NCBI GenBank assembly: GCA_024195585.1
Contig: SWBL01000108.1
Location: forward strand, 62,001-126,000
Length of the DNA stretch: 64,000 nt
Direction of reading: 5' to 3'
DNA from: Aureobasidium sp. EXF-3400
Taxonomy: Eukaryota; Ascomycota; Dothideomycetes; Dothideales; Saccotheciaceae
Under the pieces are notes generated by a model, which worked only from the letters and a program-made list of their open reading frames with translations, was not told the DNA's origin and ran no database searches. A program made the position numbers and the translations under genes. Within the stretch, counting starts at the first letter, position 1, and every line of letters starts with the position of its first letter. Positions 42,100-53,824 of the stretch are shown piece by piece.

Positions 42100-44023
42100 A
42101 TGCCTTCTATCCCTACCCTTATTGGCGCCTTCCTTGGTGCAGCTTCCTTGGCTGCTAGCGCTGCTTTGCCAGTTGCTCAACCTTTTGAACACTTCAAGGC
42201 TAAGAGACAATCTTCCAATGCCACCAGCAACAGTGATCTAGAAGTTGATCTTGGATATGAGGTCTATGAAGGTTACAAGAACCAGACTACGGGCATCAAC
42301 ATCTGGCGCGGGTATGTCGAGACCACCCTTCATGTCCGATCAATGCTAACCACTTATATCAAGTATTCGATTCGCTGCACCTCCCACTAGAAATCTACGT
42401 TTCCAAGCACCTCAGGTTCCGGCAGAGAACCGCAGTCAAGTTATCCAAGCCAATGCATTCGCACCTCAATGCCCTCAGAGCTCGCTCGCTCCAGGAGGCA
42501 AAGGCACACTCTCCACTGAGGACTGTCTTTTCCTAAACGTCTATGCTCCCGAGAATGCAACAAACCTTCCAGTGCTCGTTTGGATCCATGGTGGTGGCTA
42601 TGGACTTGGTAATGGTCAGCAAGACTTGCAGGCTATCATCGAAACTAATAACAACTCGTTCATTGGTGTTGCTATCCAGTACCGTCTCGGTGCTTTCGGT
42701 TTCCTTTCCTCTGATGAGGTTGACCGCTTCGGTTCCGTCAATGCTGGTATCCTCGATCAAACTTTCGCTCTCAAGTGGGTCCAAGAATATATCTCATCTT
42801 TCGGAGGCGACCCTCGCTCTGTAAGCATTTCAGGCGAGTCAGCAGGTGGTGGTTCAGTCATGCTGCAAGCCATGGCTTATGGTGGTACTTTGGGTACCTC
42901 CTTGTTCAAGAACGCTATCGCCGCTTCTCCTTACTTGCCTATGCAATATGGATACAAGGACTGGGTGCCTTCGCAGTCTTACTACGCTTTCGCTGGTTTG
43001 GCTAACTGCATGCCTAACACTGCCTATGGATCTTCTGCTCGCACTATCTTCGAGTGTCTGGTCAACCAGGACACTGAGATTCTGCAGTACGCTAGCTTTA
43101 ATGTTTCCAACTCTGGCACTTTCGGAACTTGGGGTTTCTTGCCTGTCACGGACGGTGTCTTCATTCAAGACGTGCCTAGCCAGCAACTCCTCGAAAAGAA
43201 GGTGAATGGACAGAATCTGCTTGTGGGTAACAACGCCAACGAAGGCCCTCTTTTCGTCCCTCAAGATATAGATACCGAGGCCGACCTTCTGGCTTGGCTC
43301 GAACTCACCTTCCCACTCTTCAGCAACGATGATATCGCCAGAATTCTACGCTACTGTAAGACACTTTCCTTCAATCCTAAGTCATCCTCATGAACAACTT
43401 CTAACAAAATCACAGACCCCAGTTCCAATGCCACAGACTCAGCATCCGCCGTCGACTTTGCAACCAACGGACTCACTGGACCCACCGCCGTCAACGAATC
43501 CACTGTAGCCACCGGCCAACAACAACGCGCCAACAACATCTACGCCGAAACCACCTTCGTCTGCCCCTCCTACTGGATGTCCGAAGCCTACACCGGCGAC
43601 AAACAATCCTTCCGCTACCAATACTCCGTTCCCGCCGCCCAACACGGCGCAGACGTCGCCGGATACTTCGGTCCTGCATCACCCACCCAAGGCCCCTCTT
43701 TCGTCGCCGCCTTCATGTCCATCTGGGGTCAATTTGTCGTTAACTCCAACCCTTCCATACCCGCAAATATTGCAGGAGCTGGAGGTCAAGCTGCCGTCGA
43801 TTTCCCGAGATTCAATGTTTGGAATCCTGTACAGGTTAATTTGAACCAGACTGGAGGGCAAGAACATTATGGACCTATTGGTGTGCAGAGTATCAATGCT
43901 ACTGTTTATGTGGGTCCGGGGTTGGAGAATGAGTTTAGTGTTGTTAATGCTTATGATTGGGAGGGAGGTAGAGGGCAGAGGTGTGATTTCTGGAGGGCGG
44001 TTGCGAAGATCGTGCCTGAGTAG
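42100..44023 (+). CDS. Secreted type-B carboxylesterase/lipase
   Basis: Exons 42100-42311, 42364-43355 and 43416-44023 give 603 residues. The N-terminus MPSIPTLIGAFLGAASLAAS is a signal peptide, with a KR pair (FKAKRQ) soon after that may be a propeptide site. The oxyanion loop WIHGGGYGLG, the signature EDCLFLNVYAP, the nucleophile SGESAGGGS, the acid in NNANEGPLF and the histidine in AAQHGADVAGYFG form a complete catalytic set. Family members hydrolyse esters and lipids outside the cell. Several N-x-S/T sites suggest glycosylation. Start at 42100 is chosen because it puts the signal peptide at the very N-terminus and follows the TATA-like box at a sensible distance. Confidence 0.92.
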
Positions 44024-44899
44024 ATGTTTCTCTGTTTCGGGTTCGGCCAGTGCACGAGGTTACTATCTCTTCCTCGTTGGAAAGCAAAGGCAGAGGAGAA
44101 GATTTAATGAATACATACCTAGTTTTTAATCGATCAGTGTTAAGTTCGTTTGAATATCTGTACCTTTGATGTCGTTTGATTTCTTTCGTCCGTCATTGAA
44201 GATCCCTTCTGGTACTTTTATAGATTTTGATCGTTCTTCAGTCATCTGAACCCTGAACTATTGTATCAACAGGCATGTCGTATCTTGCTTGGCAGCAGAG
44301 TGCCTCTACTGTACATCTCAGAAGGCTTTCTAATGACAAGACTATATCACACATCTTCCATGACATGAAAGGGTGTGTTTCACCGCAGGTAAGTGGAGTA
44401 ACTTCTTTTCATGACGTTGTATGCAGTATAAGTATTTTGCTTTAATCGTTTCTTCGAGCATGGACCCAGATACAGAATGCTGGTGTTTCTACGCACAGTC
44501 TAGATTCGAAGTTTGGAAGAAGGAATTTTTGCATTTGAGAGCCACACCATCACTACATGAGTATGTAACATTCACAGCGTACTTTAGTTATATGACTGTA
44601 CATCTTAGATTGCCTTTCGAAAAGGAACTGGGAGTGGTCGTCGACTTATTGTCGATTTCATGTCTGAGATGCTGGTTAAGGGTACAACCCTGCTCGTGTT
44701 AATTGTTTCCAGAAAAAAAAAGGAAACAAATGAACATCGAGAGAGGTAACCATACATCAAGGAGAGACGTAAAGAAGAAAACAGGTAGAAGGAAGAATCA
44801 TTTCTCGCATTTCCATCATGACATCAAAAACAAATCTAAACTTTTCAGAAGGCTTCTTTTTGCAGTTATGTGTGTTTTTAATGCCATAGAATAAATATT
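44024..44899. other. Intergenic, convergent 3' ends, 0.88 kb
   Basis: AT-rich 3' flanks of the carboxylesterase and eIF2A genes. No conserved frame or RNA gene is recognised. Confidence 0.55.
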
Positions 44900-47013
44900 C
44901 TACTCATTGTAGCCAAGAGCAGAAAGTTCCTTACGAACACCCTCTTCGGTAGAAATCTTAGATACCTGTGTATTCTCCAACTTCTCACCACCAGCCTGGC
45001 GCATTTTCAAATCGTCAATGGCACGCAACTTCTTCAACAGAGCGCGAACTTTCTTGTCTTGACTGGACTCAACAACAGGGCTGCTGACGGTGACTTCAGG
45101 GGCAGGGGTAGGTGCCGGTGCCTGTTTGGCGGGTGTGGCAGGAGCTTCGCCGCGGTGAGATTGGTTGCGTGCGGGACCTTGTTGCCCAGACTTTGATCTA
45201 CTGCGTTCTCTGCGTTGTTGGCCGTCGCCGTTGGCTTCGGGGGCGAGACCGGAGGCTTTGGCTTCGGCTTCCTTGGCTTTCTTTGCTTCTCTCTTTTTCT
45301 TGTTTTTGAGAGCGGCTTTGCTGAGGTTTTCGTCGCCGTCGGCGCCGGCGAGACTTACACCGCCACCGGGAGCGGCTCCTGCGGCAGCAGAGTCGGTGGG
45401 TTCGGCGCCGGGGACCTCGCGTCTTCTAGGGCGGGATCCGAAGCCGTTAGCTCCGATGTTAGCGGAGGAGATGCCTTGGTTGATGAAGGCAGCACCGCCT
45501 TCGTCTTCGCGCTTGAAGTGTAGGGGGGTGGAGGATCCACGAGCACCGGGGGGTCTGTAAGCACCGACGGGCTTGGAGGGAGCCTTCTTGGTGGCGAGGT
45601 GGGCGGCAGCAGACTCGTGGGGAGCAGGGACGTTTGCGAGAGGGTTGCCGAGGGGGTGCTTCTCGATGGACTCGGGACGCCAGGTGACGTGGTAAAGCTC
45701 GTTCATCTCCTCGTTGTAGAGGAACGAACCAGAGACGTGCCACATGCGGATACCGTTGTCAACACGCAGACGAGGGCTGGTGGTGGCGGTCAAAATGTGC
45801 TGGCCATCAGGAGACCACTCGCAGATACTGGCGTTGCTGGCCTCGATGGTCGAGACCTTTTGGTAGTTCTTCTCCATGTCGTAGATGTCCATGGTACCAG
45901 CCAAGTTGCCGAAACCAGCGACAATGACGAAGCGACCATGAGGAGAGAAAATAATGGTGTTGCGAGGACCAAGGTTGAAGCTGTGCTGGGCGACAGCACG
46001 CTGGTTGAAGATGGTGGTCTTGGCGGGCATGTAGCCGTAGACGACACCGAACTCCTTGGAGTTGGGCGACCAGGAGACATCGTGAATCGGGCCGTCCTTG
46101 TCCAGGGTGATGCGCGAGTCGAATGCGCCGCTGGAGCTGAGAATGTACATGTTGGTCTCGCCGTAGTAACTCTTGTTGGTCTTGTCGACATCGGTCTGGG
46201 CCAGGACGATCAAACTGGTGCCCTCGTTGTTCCACTTGAGCTGGACCTTGTCGGCCTTGAAGAAGGTCTTCTGGGAGACGGGAGAGGTGAAGTGGGGGAC
46301 GTTGAAGACCTTGACCTGGGCAGGCATGCCCTTGCGCTCAGGGACAAAGACGGCAATGTTTGCATTGCGACCCTTGGACAGAGCAAAGTCCTGGACACCC
46401 TCAACACGCAGCTTGTTGTGGACGGTGGCCAGATCCGAGGTCTTGTAGAAGTGGACCTCGTTGGTGACGGAGCGAGCACAGAATTCCTCGTCCAGAGTGT
46501 ATTGCAAGTTCCAGCCGGTCTGGTTCTTTTGCACGAACTGTCCAACGACTTGACGGTCGGCGTCCTCGTCAACAGTGCGCCAGACTTTGAGGTTCTTGAC
46601 GGCATCACCGTTCTCGTCCTTGGTGGGTCTCTGCCAGGTAATGATGTAGGTACCGAGGGGAGAGAAGCCCAGCTCGAAGACGTTCTGGGTGGGAAGGGTC
46701 GCGACCGTGTGGCCTTGTGCTGCGTCGACAACGGTCACCCTAAGGGATGTGTCAGCGTGAGGATGACAATTGGGCGAGGGAAGAGACTCACTGGTCAGGA
46801 GAGGCCCAGGCAAAGAAGCGACCGTCAGGCGAGTAGACACAGCAGCGGAGGTTGCCCTCTGGCCGGGTGAAGCCTGGGAGTGCTTCATACGAAGGCGCGG
46901 CGTTGAAGAGGCCGACACCCTTAGCCGTGCGATCTGGTACATATCAGCCCTGTCTTCTGTCTGTTTGCTACGTGGCGAGGGTGCGTACATGCGAGTTGGG
47001 TAGGTTGAGCCAT
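44900..47013 (-). CDS. Translation initiation factor eIF2A
   Basis: eIF2A, a non-canonical initiator-tRNA-binding factor with a nine-bladed beta-propeller. Minus-strand exons 47013-46989, 46933-46792 and 46739-44900 give 668 residues. The first coding exon is only 25 bases (MAQPTQLA plus one base). It joins to YRTAKGVGLFNAAPSYEALP, the conserved family start, and the second junction gives ASPDQVTVVDAAQG. Propeller landmarks include IHDVSWSPNSKEFGVVYGYMP, NTIIFSPHGRF, DIYDMEK and CEWSPDGQHILTATTSPRLR (quoted in part: CEWSPDGQHILTAT). The C-terminal third is Ala/Lys-rich and disordered, ending in a helical tail conserved in the family. The start at 47013 beats the longer frame from 46990, which reads intron sequence. 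Confidence 0.95.
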
Positions 47014-48119
47014 GGTACTAATCAAAGCCACGGGCTGCAATAAGTTCAATCGTGAAAGGCTGTGGGCGCGGATGCGGTAGGCAGGCAAAAGATCCGAGTT
47101 GCGTGGGCTAAGATGAACCAAATCACCTCAGAGTGTAATAGTAGACGGCAACACTGACTCCAGCTGTTATGTGATACTCGGGAAGCGTAACAAGGGAACG
47201 ACTGGAATATTGTGATTGGAATTGTGACGTTCGCGCACCCACCTGCCAAGCACCACCGAAACATTCTGACTACTTCCACCGTCGTTGAAAGAACAGAGTC
47301 ATGTGCAGTCTTCCCTCACTGTTCCGGCCAGAGGGACGTGTTTGTGAACCTTCATGAAAATATTTTGCGCCATCGTAATCCAGTCTGTACCATCAACCAA
47401 GCCTGCACTATATAAAACTCCATCACTGAGTCCAGAAGTCGTTCAATCGCAAGCACGTGTGAACCGTGCGTCAAGCGCCCAGACTTCTCCCGAAGCTGGT
47501 GATTCGTTGCTGCCACGGTTGCGCGCTCCTTCCTGCGTCGCACAGCTTGAGAGTCGTTCCATCCACGAAACCCCCTACGCTTCTCACCGTATCATCGTCT
47601 ATCCAACTCAAACCCATCGCCATCGCCGCAGCTTCAAGCGCAGCATCCAGGTTTGGCACGACCTTTTTTCTCACTTTCTGTTGGTTCAGTTGCACAAGGG
47701 TTCCCTTAGTTGTTCTCGCCGGGCGCTTCCCTTTCAAGCCTCTCTACACCACTCGTCTAGAGTGTCCTATACTCGCTGCACCCTGCCCACAGCCTATCGC
47801 CAAATCTTCGCAGCACCAGCTCCCCAGATACCAGCTATTGTCAACTTTGACTAGCCGACATCTCTTCCGTGCACACTCATCACCCGCACTCACCAGCACT
47901 ACCACCTTCCGCTTTCTCTACCAGTACCACCACCTTGCACGATCCCCATCTCGATCGCAATCCGTCCCGTCCATCCCGATCCCGTTTCCCTTGGACTTCA
48001 GCACACTCCCCCAAGTGTACGTAAAAGACGCGAATAGAAGGACCTATACACAAGATTCTCGCACAATCAATCACTCCCAGTAGCGTGACTATTGTTCTGC
48101 GCGCCTGATTCTCAGCAAA
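47014..48119. other. Divergent region with a long leader for the KH gene
   Basis: It holds the eIF2A promoter on the left. Pyrimidine-rich sequence with many CCA and CAC steps runs from 47460 to 48119, as expected for a long 5' untranslated region or a leader with an intron. Several upstream ATGs occur; none begins a conserved frame. Confidence 0.5.
47409..47416 (+). promoter_or_regulatory. TATA box candidate for the KH-protein gene
   Basis: TATATAAA, a near-consensus TATA element, sits about 700 bases before the KH-protein ATG and just before the pyrimidine-rich leader. If used, the mRNA leader would be about 670 bases unless spliced. Confidence 0.4.
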
Positions 48120-49748
48120 ATGTCGACCTCACCAGTTCCCGCGACTGCGCCTTCGCAAAAGCGCCCTCTCGAGGAGCCCTCATCGCCCAACGGCCCTACC
48201 GATCAGCCCGATGCCAAAAGACCTGCTCTTGACAAGGTCAAGGACGAAGAATCAGTCAACGACGCTGCTCCTGCATCGCCTACTGCTCCTGAAGTCAAGT
48301 CCGAAGTCGAGTCATCTGCTCCCGCTGCAGCCACTGTGGACGCAGTAAAAACCGAGGATCATGACGAATCTCACGGAGACACAGTCGTGCTTGATGCTCC
48401 TCCCGCTGGAATGCCTTCGGCCACCCAAGTTCTGGAGACACAGCCTGTTCAGTCCACTGCCGCTAACGGCGCATCCGCTGGAGGTCAAGACCAGTACTCA
48501 GCACAGCAACAAGACGAGAGCAACTGGCTGCACATCAGAGCTATCATCTCGAGTGCTGAAGCTGCCACAGTCATTGGAAAGGGTGGAGAGAACGTAACAC
48601 AGATCCGCCGCATGAGTGGAGCTAAATGCACCGTCAGTGACTACTCGCGCGGCGCTGTTGAGCGCGTTTTGACCGTGAGCGGTCTTGTCGATGCTGTCGC
48701 AAAGGTATTGTTTGAATCACACTGTATTCTCTGGTCGTGACTAACAAACTGCTAGGCCTTTGGTCTTATCATCCGCACATTGAACAACGAGCCCCTCGAA
48801 GCCCCTTCAACTCCTCAATCGAAGACCTACCCTCTGCGTCTACTGATCCCCCACATCTTGATCGGCTCCATCATCGGCAAAGGAGGTGTCAGAATTCGTG
48901 AAATCCAAGAAGCCTCAGGCGCTCGTTTGAACGCATCCGATTCTTGCCTGCCTCTGTCCACCGAACGTTCGCTTGTGGTCTTGGGCGTAGCAGATGCTGT
49001 TCACATCGCAACATACTACGTCGGCAGTACTCTTGTCGAGCAGCTGACTGAGCGCTTCGGAGGCCCTGCAGCCTCAGCCTATGCTACACGCAGCGGCGCT
49101 CCTGCAGGTGTTGTGCCTGGAGGCATGCAGGTGGTTCCTTACGTTCCTCAGCCTGCCGGTGGACAATGGGGACCCCCAGATCACTTCCGCCGCCAGCCTC
49201 CTACACAGCGCGGCCCTCCTCCTGCTGGCTATGGTATGCAACAACAGCACCCTTACAGCGGCGCACCCACACCTGTGCATCCTCAAGCACCCGTCCACTA
49301 CCCTGCTGCATCGCCCAGACAGCAGTACGTCGGCGCAGGCCCTCATGCTCCCGCCCCTCACGCAGCTGCATACCCTGCTCAGCCCGCCGCGGCTGCAGCA
49401 ACTGCCGCGCACGCCGGTCCTCCTCAGCAGCCCATGCAAGGCATGGTGCCCGGCCAGCCTCTGACTCAGCAGATCTTCATCCCCAACGACATGGTCGGCG
49501 CTATCATCGGAAAGGGCGGTGCCAAGATTAACGAGATACGCCAGCTCAGTGGAAGTGTTATCAAGATCAACGAACCTCAGGACAACAGCAACGAGCGTCT
49601 CGTCACCATCACTGGAACTCAAGAGTGCAACCAAATGGCGCTCTTCATGCTCTACTCTCGTCTCGGTTAGTAATGTGAATTATCGCGGAAATATCGTAAT
49701 AAGAAACTAATCCATCGAACAGGCCAGGTCCAGGCAGGTCAGAAGTAA
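48120..49748 (+). CDS. Three-KH-domain RNA-binding protein (PCBP/Rnc1-type)
   Basis: Exons 48120-48704, 48756-49665 and 49723-49748 give 506 residues. A disordered acidic N-terminus with RPLEEPSS and AKRPALDKVK motifs precedes KH1 (ATVIGKGGENVTQIRRMSGA), KH2 (IGSIIGKGGVRIREIQEASG) and, after a P/A/Q/H-rich linker, KH3 (VGAIIGKGGAKINEIRQLSG). Each has the GxxG RNA-binding loop. The family includes S. pombe Rnc1 and yeast Pbp2/Hek2, which control mRNA stability and translation. I add a third exon: the TAG that seems to end the frame at 49670 is part of a GTTAGT donor, with an ACTAAT branch and an ACAG acceptor at 49722. Splicing adds QVQAGQK before a TAA. Confidence 0.88.
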
Positions 49749-50527
49749 ACGCGAAACTTAACGAAAATTCCGGCGAAATGACAACCAGGCCGCATCCGTC
49801 AGTGGAGCGGGATTGGCATGAAAAAGTGGACGATAGGACCCAAAAGGGAGGAGACTTGGAATGTATTTTTAGTAGAGGCACGCTCTTGGCCAGAATCGGA
49901 GTGCCGGGAAAGGGAGAAGCAGGTACGACACATTCCAATGCAACGACCCATTGTTCACCTAGCACCCGGGTTTCCAACATCGCACGGTGATTTGTGATAG
50001 GACGCCAGTAATACAAGATTTTGATCACGACTGATGACGGTGATGGTGAAGAACGAGTTTGCATTTATTGACAGAAAACAAGCAGAACATGACATTGGAA
50101 CATGATTACAGGATATCATTCCTCTTCGAGCAGACGCTCCTGGCGCAACGCCGGCCAGACATCCAAGACGCCTTCCAAGAATTTCCGCTTTCAGACAAAT
50201 GAGCAAACATGGATGTGGTGAACAAAGCACACAACGCATGCGACAGTAAGTCATGAGCACCGATCGTGATTGATTTAAAAGTCTTTCACGTGCGGGAGAT
50301 CTGCCTGATCGTTTGCTCAACATCATACTCCTGATTTCACAGCGTGTTTCGGGTTCGCTGGCGTTGGTTGGCACTCGGGACTACACACTCGTTTGTTTTA
50401 CTTCAATTTCTCGACCAACTCAACTGTCCACTTTGCAGAGGTCTCCTACATATTCTCAAGTCTTTGGACGCTTGAAGAACACACTCGTAATCAACATCGA
50501 TAATCAGTCAGACATAACTCAAGAGTA
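49749..50527. other. Intergenic, 0.78 kb
   Basis: 3' flank of the KH gene and promoter of the BTB gene. No conserved frame; open frames on the minus strand have no motif support. Confidence 0.55.
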
Positions 50528-51613
50528 ATGACGACAACCGGGTCCAACACTGCAGCCACCATGGCAGACACACCTCTGCGCGGGACTGGAGTAAGATATG
50601 CGCCCACACCTCTCCACCCTACATCACGCGGCAACATTCGAACGAACTTTAAGAATTTCCACGAGGTCGCATCCATTGTGGTCGGTGGACAGCATGCACC
50701 AGACTCAGCAGCACGTGGTCAAGGGCAAACAACCTATACCATCCACAAAGATCTCTTGACAGCCGAGTCGCCTTTCTTCTCGGCTGCCCTCAATGGTGCC
50801 TTTGCTGAAGGCCTCGATCAAACTGTGCATTTGCCCGAGGAGAAGCCAGAGATCTTCGAGTGGTTCTTGTGGTGGCTGTACACGGGTTCACTCACCTCAC
50901 CCACATCGACAAACTGCGAGATCGAACCAAGACGTCACAGGCTGCGTGCTTTAGATGCTATGCCTGGGTTTCCGGGTCATCAGGGACTGCCACAGCATGT
51001 AACGCATACAGATGGAGATCTGCGCAACTCACAAGGCTCGCCCAAGTACTTCCTACTACTGGACCTGTACGCTCTGTCGGACAAGCTCATGACAACTACA
51101 CTCTGCAACCACATCGTCGACACAATAGCACGTTTATCTGAGAGCACAAACTCGGTTCCCACACCATCAGACACATGGATTCTCTACGACAACATCCGTG
51201 ATAATGCCCCGATGCGCAAACTGATACTCGATCTCTTCGCCTACAAGAAAACGGACAAGTTGCTCGAGAGCCACAAAGACGAGTGGCACCCACGCTTCCT
51301 CAGAGAGCTGATTGTCAAGCTCAAGCGACCCGGACTCGAGTCACTCGACAGACACTCGTTGACACCATGGCGACCCATCAGCTGGCAAAAGAGCAAGGCT
51401 TGCGAGGCTTGCAGGGAGTTACTCACACCTGGGATCAGCAGTGAGAAGTGTGATATCTGTGAAAGAGCTTTCTGTTGCGGATGTGCGAGTGCAGGTAGAA
51501 CGCCTGGGCTGGGAGGAGATGTGGGAGCTTGTAAGCCATGGTTGAAGGGTATGTGTTCGAGGTACCATGAGCATGCACCTGGCGAGGATGAGGCAAAGAG
51601 ATGCAGCAGGTAG
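50528..51613 (+). CDS. BTB/POZ protein with a cysteine-rich C-terminus
   Basis: Intronless, 361 residues. The BTB fold begins near residue 45 (VASIVVGG, then YTIHKDLLTAESPFFSAALN, then HLPEEKPEIFEWFLWWLYTG). A polar insertion of about 55 residues interrupts the domain before LLLDLYALSDKLMTTTLCNHIVD. Fungal BTB proteins of this kind may act as Cul3 adaptors or in transcription; the sequence does not decide. The last 80 residues contain paired cysteines: CEAC, then KCDICERAFCCGCAS, then a cysteine in GACKPW and another in KGMCSRYH. That could bind zinc and is not usual in plain BTB proteins. A second ATG at residue 12 is also possible as start. Confidence 0.8.
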   Translation: MTTTGSNTAATMADTPLRGTGVRYAPTPLHPTSRGNIRTNFKNFHEVASIVVGGQHAPDSAARGQGQTTYTIHKDLLTAESPFFSAALNGAFAEGLDQTVHLPEEKPEIFEWFLWWLYTGSLTSPTSTNCEIEPRRHRLRALDAMPGFPGHQGLPQHVTHTDGDLRNSQGSPKYFLLLDLYALSDKLMTTTLCNHIVDTIARLSESTNSVPTPSDTWILYDNIRDNAPMRKLILDLFAYKKTDKLLESHKDEWHPRFLRELIVKLKRPGLESLDRHSLTPWRPISWQKSKACEACRELLTPGISSEKCDICERAFCCGCASAGRTPGLGGDVGACKPWLKGMCSRYHEHAPGEDEAKRCSR

Positions 51614-51958
51614 TGGGATTGAAGGATAACCAATCTTGATAAAGATTATGCTGGGGCAGAAGAATGATGAACAGGAGTGGAGAGGAGACACTCGAGGATA
51701 TGCCCTCTCAGAAATTTGCTGATGCGAGAATATGCAATCTGAAAAGATAGCTTGAATGTAGCTGGACCATACTATATCAACAATAGTTTAATATCTAATC
51801 TCGAAACACGATTGTTCCGAAACCCCGTGGAGACCCTGAGTGTCATCAAATGTCAAAAAGGCGGGCCGAAAGTGTGGGGGAGACGCAATTGACGCAGCAA
51901 TTGACGCAGTCACAGGTGGGGGGCACCTTCATTAGATATCCAACCCTACTTTCCAAAC
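51614..51958. other. Intergenic, 345 bases, sds23 leader
   Basis: It contains the tandem 12-base repeat at 51886-51909 and the promoter of sds23. Nothing else is recognised. Confidence 0.5.
51886..51909 (+). repeat. Tandem 12-base repeat with TGACGCA cores
   Basis: CAATTGACGCAG occurs twice head-to-tail and is followed by TCA, so the second unit ends in TGACGCAGTCA. TGACGCA-type cores resemble bZIP sites of the ATF/AP-1 kind. The repeat is 50-73 bases before the sds23 ATG, so it may be promoter or leader. Confidence 0.5.
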
Positions 51959-53516
51959 ATGGTGCACAACATAGATACAGCGGCAGCATCGCCTTCACTG
52001 AAATTGACCAGTGCCGGGGCTCCAAGTCCCCTACGCTCTCCACTCGGCAGGAGAGACAGTAGAGACATGGCATCGTCGCACCGCCAATCGTTCAGCGACC
52101 GCGGTATTCCAAACTCCCCACGCCAGCGCAATCCCTCGCTATCGCAGCAGGCTATCCAGGACTTGATCAACAACCCTCCCGTTGGTCGTAAGGATGACGC
52201 CATCCCCAAGTTTGCTGGACGCGACTGGCGCAGCATTACTCTTGAGGAGATCTTGGTGCCTGACGAGGTTCGCTTTGTCGAGGTCGACAGCACCATTGAG
52301 GCTGCTACCAAGGTACTATACCACATCTGCATCTTGATCAAAGCTCTATCTGACCTTTATTTAGCTCTTGATCGAGTCTGGATCGCCCAATGTCATTCTC
52401 ATTCGTGAATCTTCGTCGACCCGCAAGGCCATTGGCCAATTCGACTACGACGACCTCAACGCCTACCTCCTTCTCGTCACCGGTCTCGCTCGCCCCCAAG
52501 ACTCTGACTTTGATCAAGTCGATAAGATCGTCTCTCGTGCACGCACAAACCAGCCTGTAGAGCTTGGCCACGTCAAGAACCTACTCGGCCGTAAAGAGAC
52601 ACCTGCCTTCTGTGACGCGGACGCCACATTAGCCCGCGCAGTCGAGATATTCGGTGGTGGCTGCCACCGCATCATCGTACGCGCACCTGGCTCAGAAGAT
52701 GTAGTGGGAATCTTGAGTCAATTGAGACTTGTGCGATTCCTGTGGGAGAACCGAGCTAGCTTCCAGCCTGTCGAGCAGCTACACAACCGCTCGTTGAAGG
52801 AGCTCGATCTGGGAAGTCACTCGGTCATCTCTATCAATGGCGATCGTCCACTCAAGGATGCCCTAAACCTCATGCACAGCGAGGGTATCACTTCGCTGCC
52901 TGTGCTTGACAATCACAAGAACGTCATTGGCAACATTTCTCACGTCGACATCAAGCTTCTGACCAATACCTCGGCCCTCCCTCTCCTCGACTCCTCTTGC
53001 ATCCACTTCATCACCGTCATTCTGTCAGAGCGTGGTATGAACGATGGCCAGGACTCTTACCCCGTGTTTCACGTCAACCCCACCAGCACCCTCGCTCACA
53101 CCGTCGCAAAACTCGTCGCAACCCGTTCCCACCGCATGTGGATCGTCGACGCTCCTTCGCCCACTTCTTCCATCCCTCCTTCTCCACACCTTGGTCCTTC
53201 AGTCACGGCTCCTCCTCCTGTGCTCTCACAGCTCTCATCTGCTACCGCAGGCCCACCATACACACCAGCTACACCCAACGTGTCCGTATCCGCGTCATCA
53301 CTACCAGGTGCCACTCTTGGAGGCCACTTGAACGGTGTGGTCAGTTTGACAGACTTGCTCAACCTTTTCGCTCGCATGTCTGGACTTAGCCCCTTGGATC
53401 CGGACGAGACTAGACGTCGACGTCGCAGGAGCAGCAGTCACTCTTCAATGCAAGCTAGTGTTGATAGCTTCAGAAGCAGTGTTGATATTGGCGGTACTGG
53501 CAGTCAACGCAGATGA
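51959..53516 (+). CDS. sds23: SDS23/Moc1-like CBS-domain protein
   Basis: Exons 51959-52312 and 52365-53516 give 501 residues. The family (S. pombe Sds23, yeast Sds23/Sds24) links nutrient state to cell-cycle control, in part by inhibiting PP2A-like phosphatases. A Ser-rich N-terminus with LRSPLGRRDS and SPRQRNPSLS sites precedes four CBS motifs: around WRSITLEEILVPDEVRFVEV (split by the intron), LGRKETPAFCDADATLARAV, HSVISINGDRPLKDALNLM and YPVFHVNPTSTLAHTVAKL. A Pro/Ser-rich insert of about 55 residues breaks the last CBS unit before GHLNGVVSLTDLLNLFA. The tail TRRRRRRSSSHSS and SVDSFRSS is characteristic of the family and a likely phosphorylation region. Confidence 0.92.
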
Positions 53517-53824
53517 GTTTGCACGACTCTGTAAACTCACTCCACTCGTTTTTCCTTTTCTACTTTTCTTTTATATCTTTCATGGTGTACGCAGCGGTGG
53601 CGTTCTTCTATTCTTGGTGGATTTTTTAGGGTGGCATGCGGTGATGCTCTTTCTTTCGCGATGGAAGCATGGATTTCTTTTTTGATTATAGTCTTGAGAG
53701 GTTTTTGGTAAGGGGAACAAACTTAACAATAGAAATTGCATGAACCAAACACTTCTTTTTCTTCCCCTAGTCCCTTGAGTTCTGTCCATTACCTTCGGTC
53801 TATTACCTAGGTACGGTGCGCCTA

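Noticed and set aside
45599..46870. 423-residue open frame on the plus strand opposite eIF2A
   Set aside because: It is the exact antisense of the eIF2A propeller, with no family motifs; third-position bias of the real gene explains its length.
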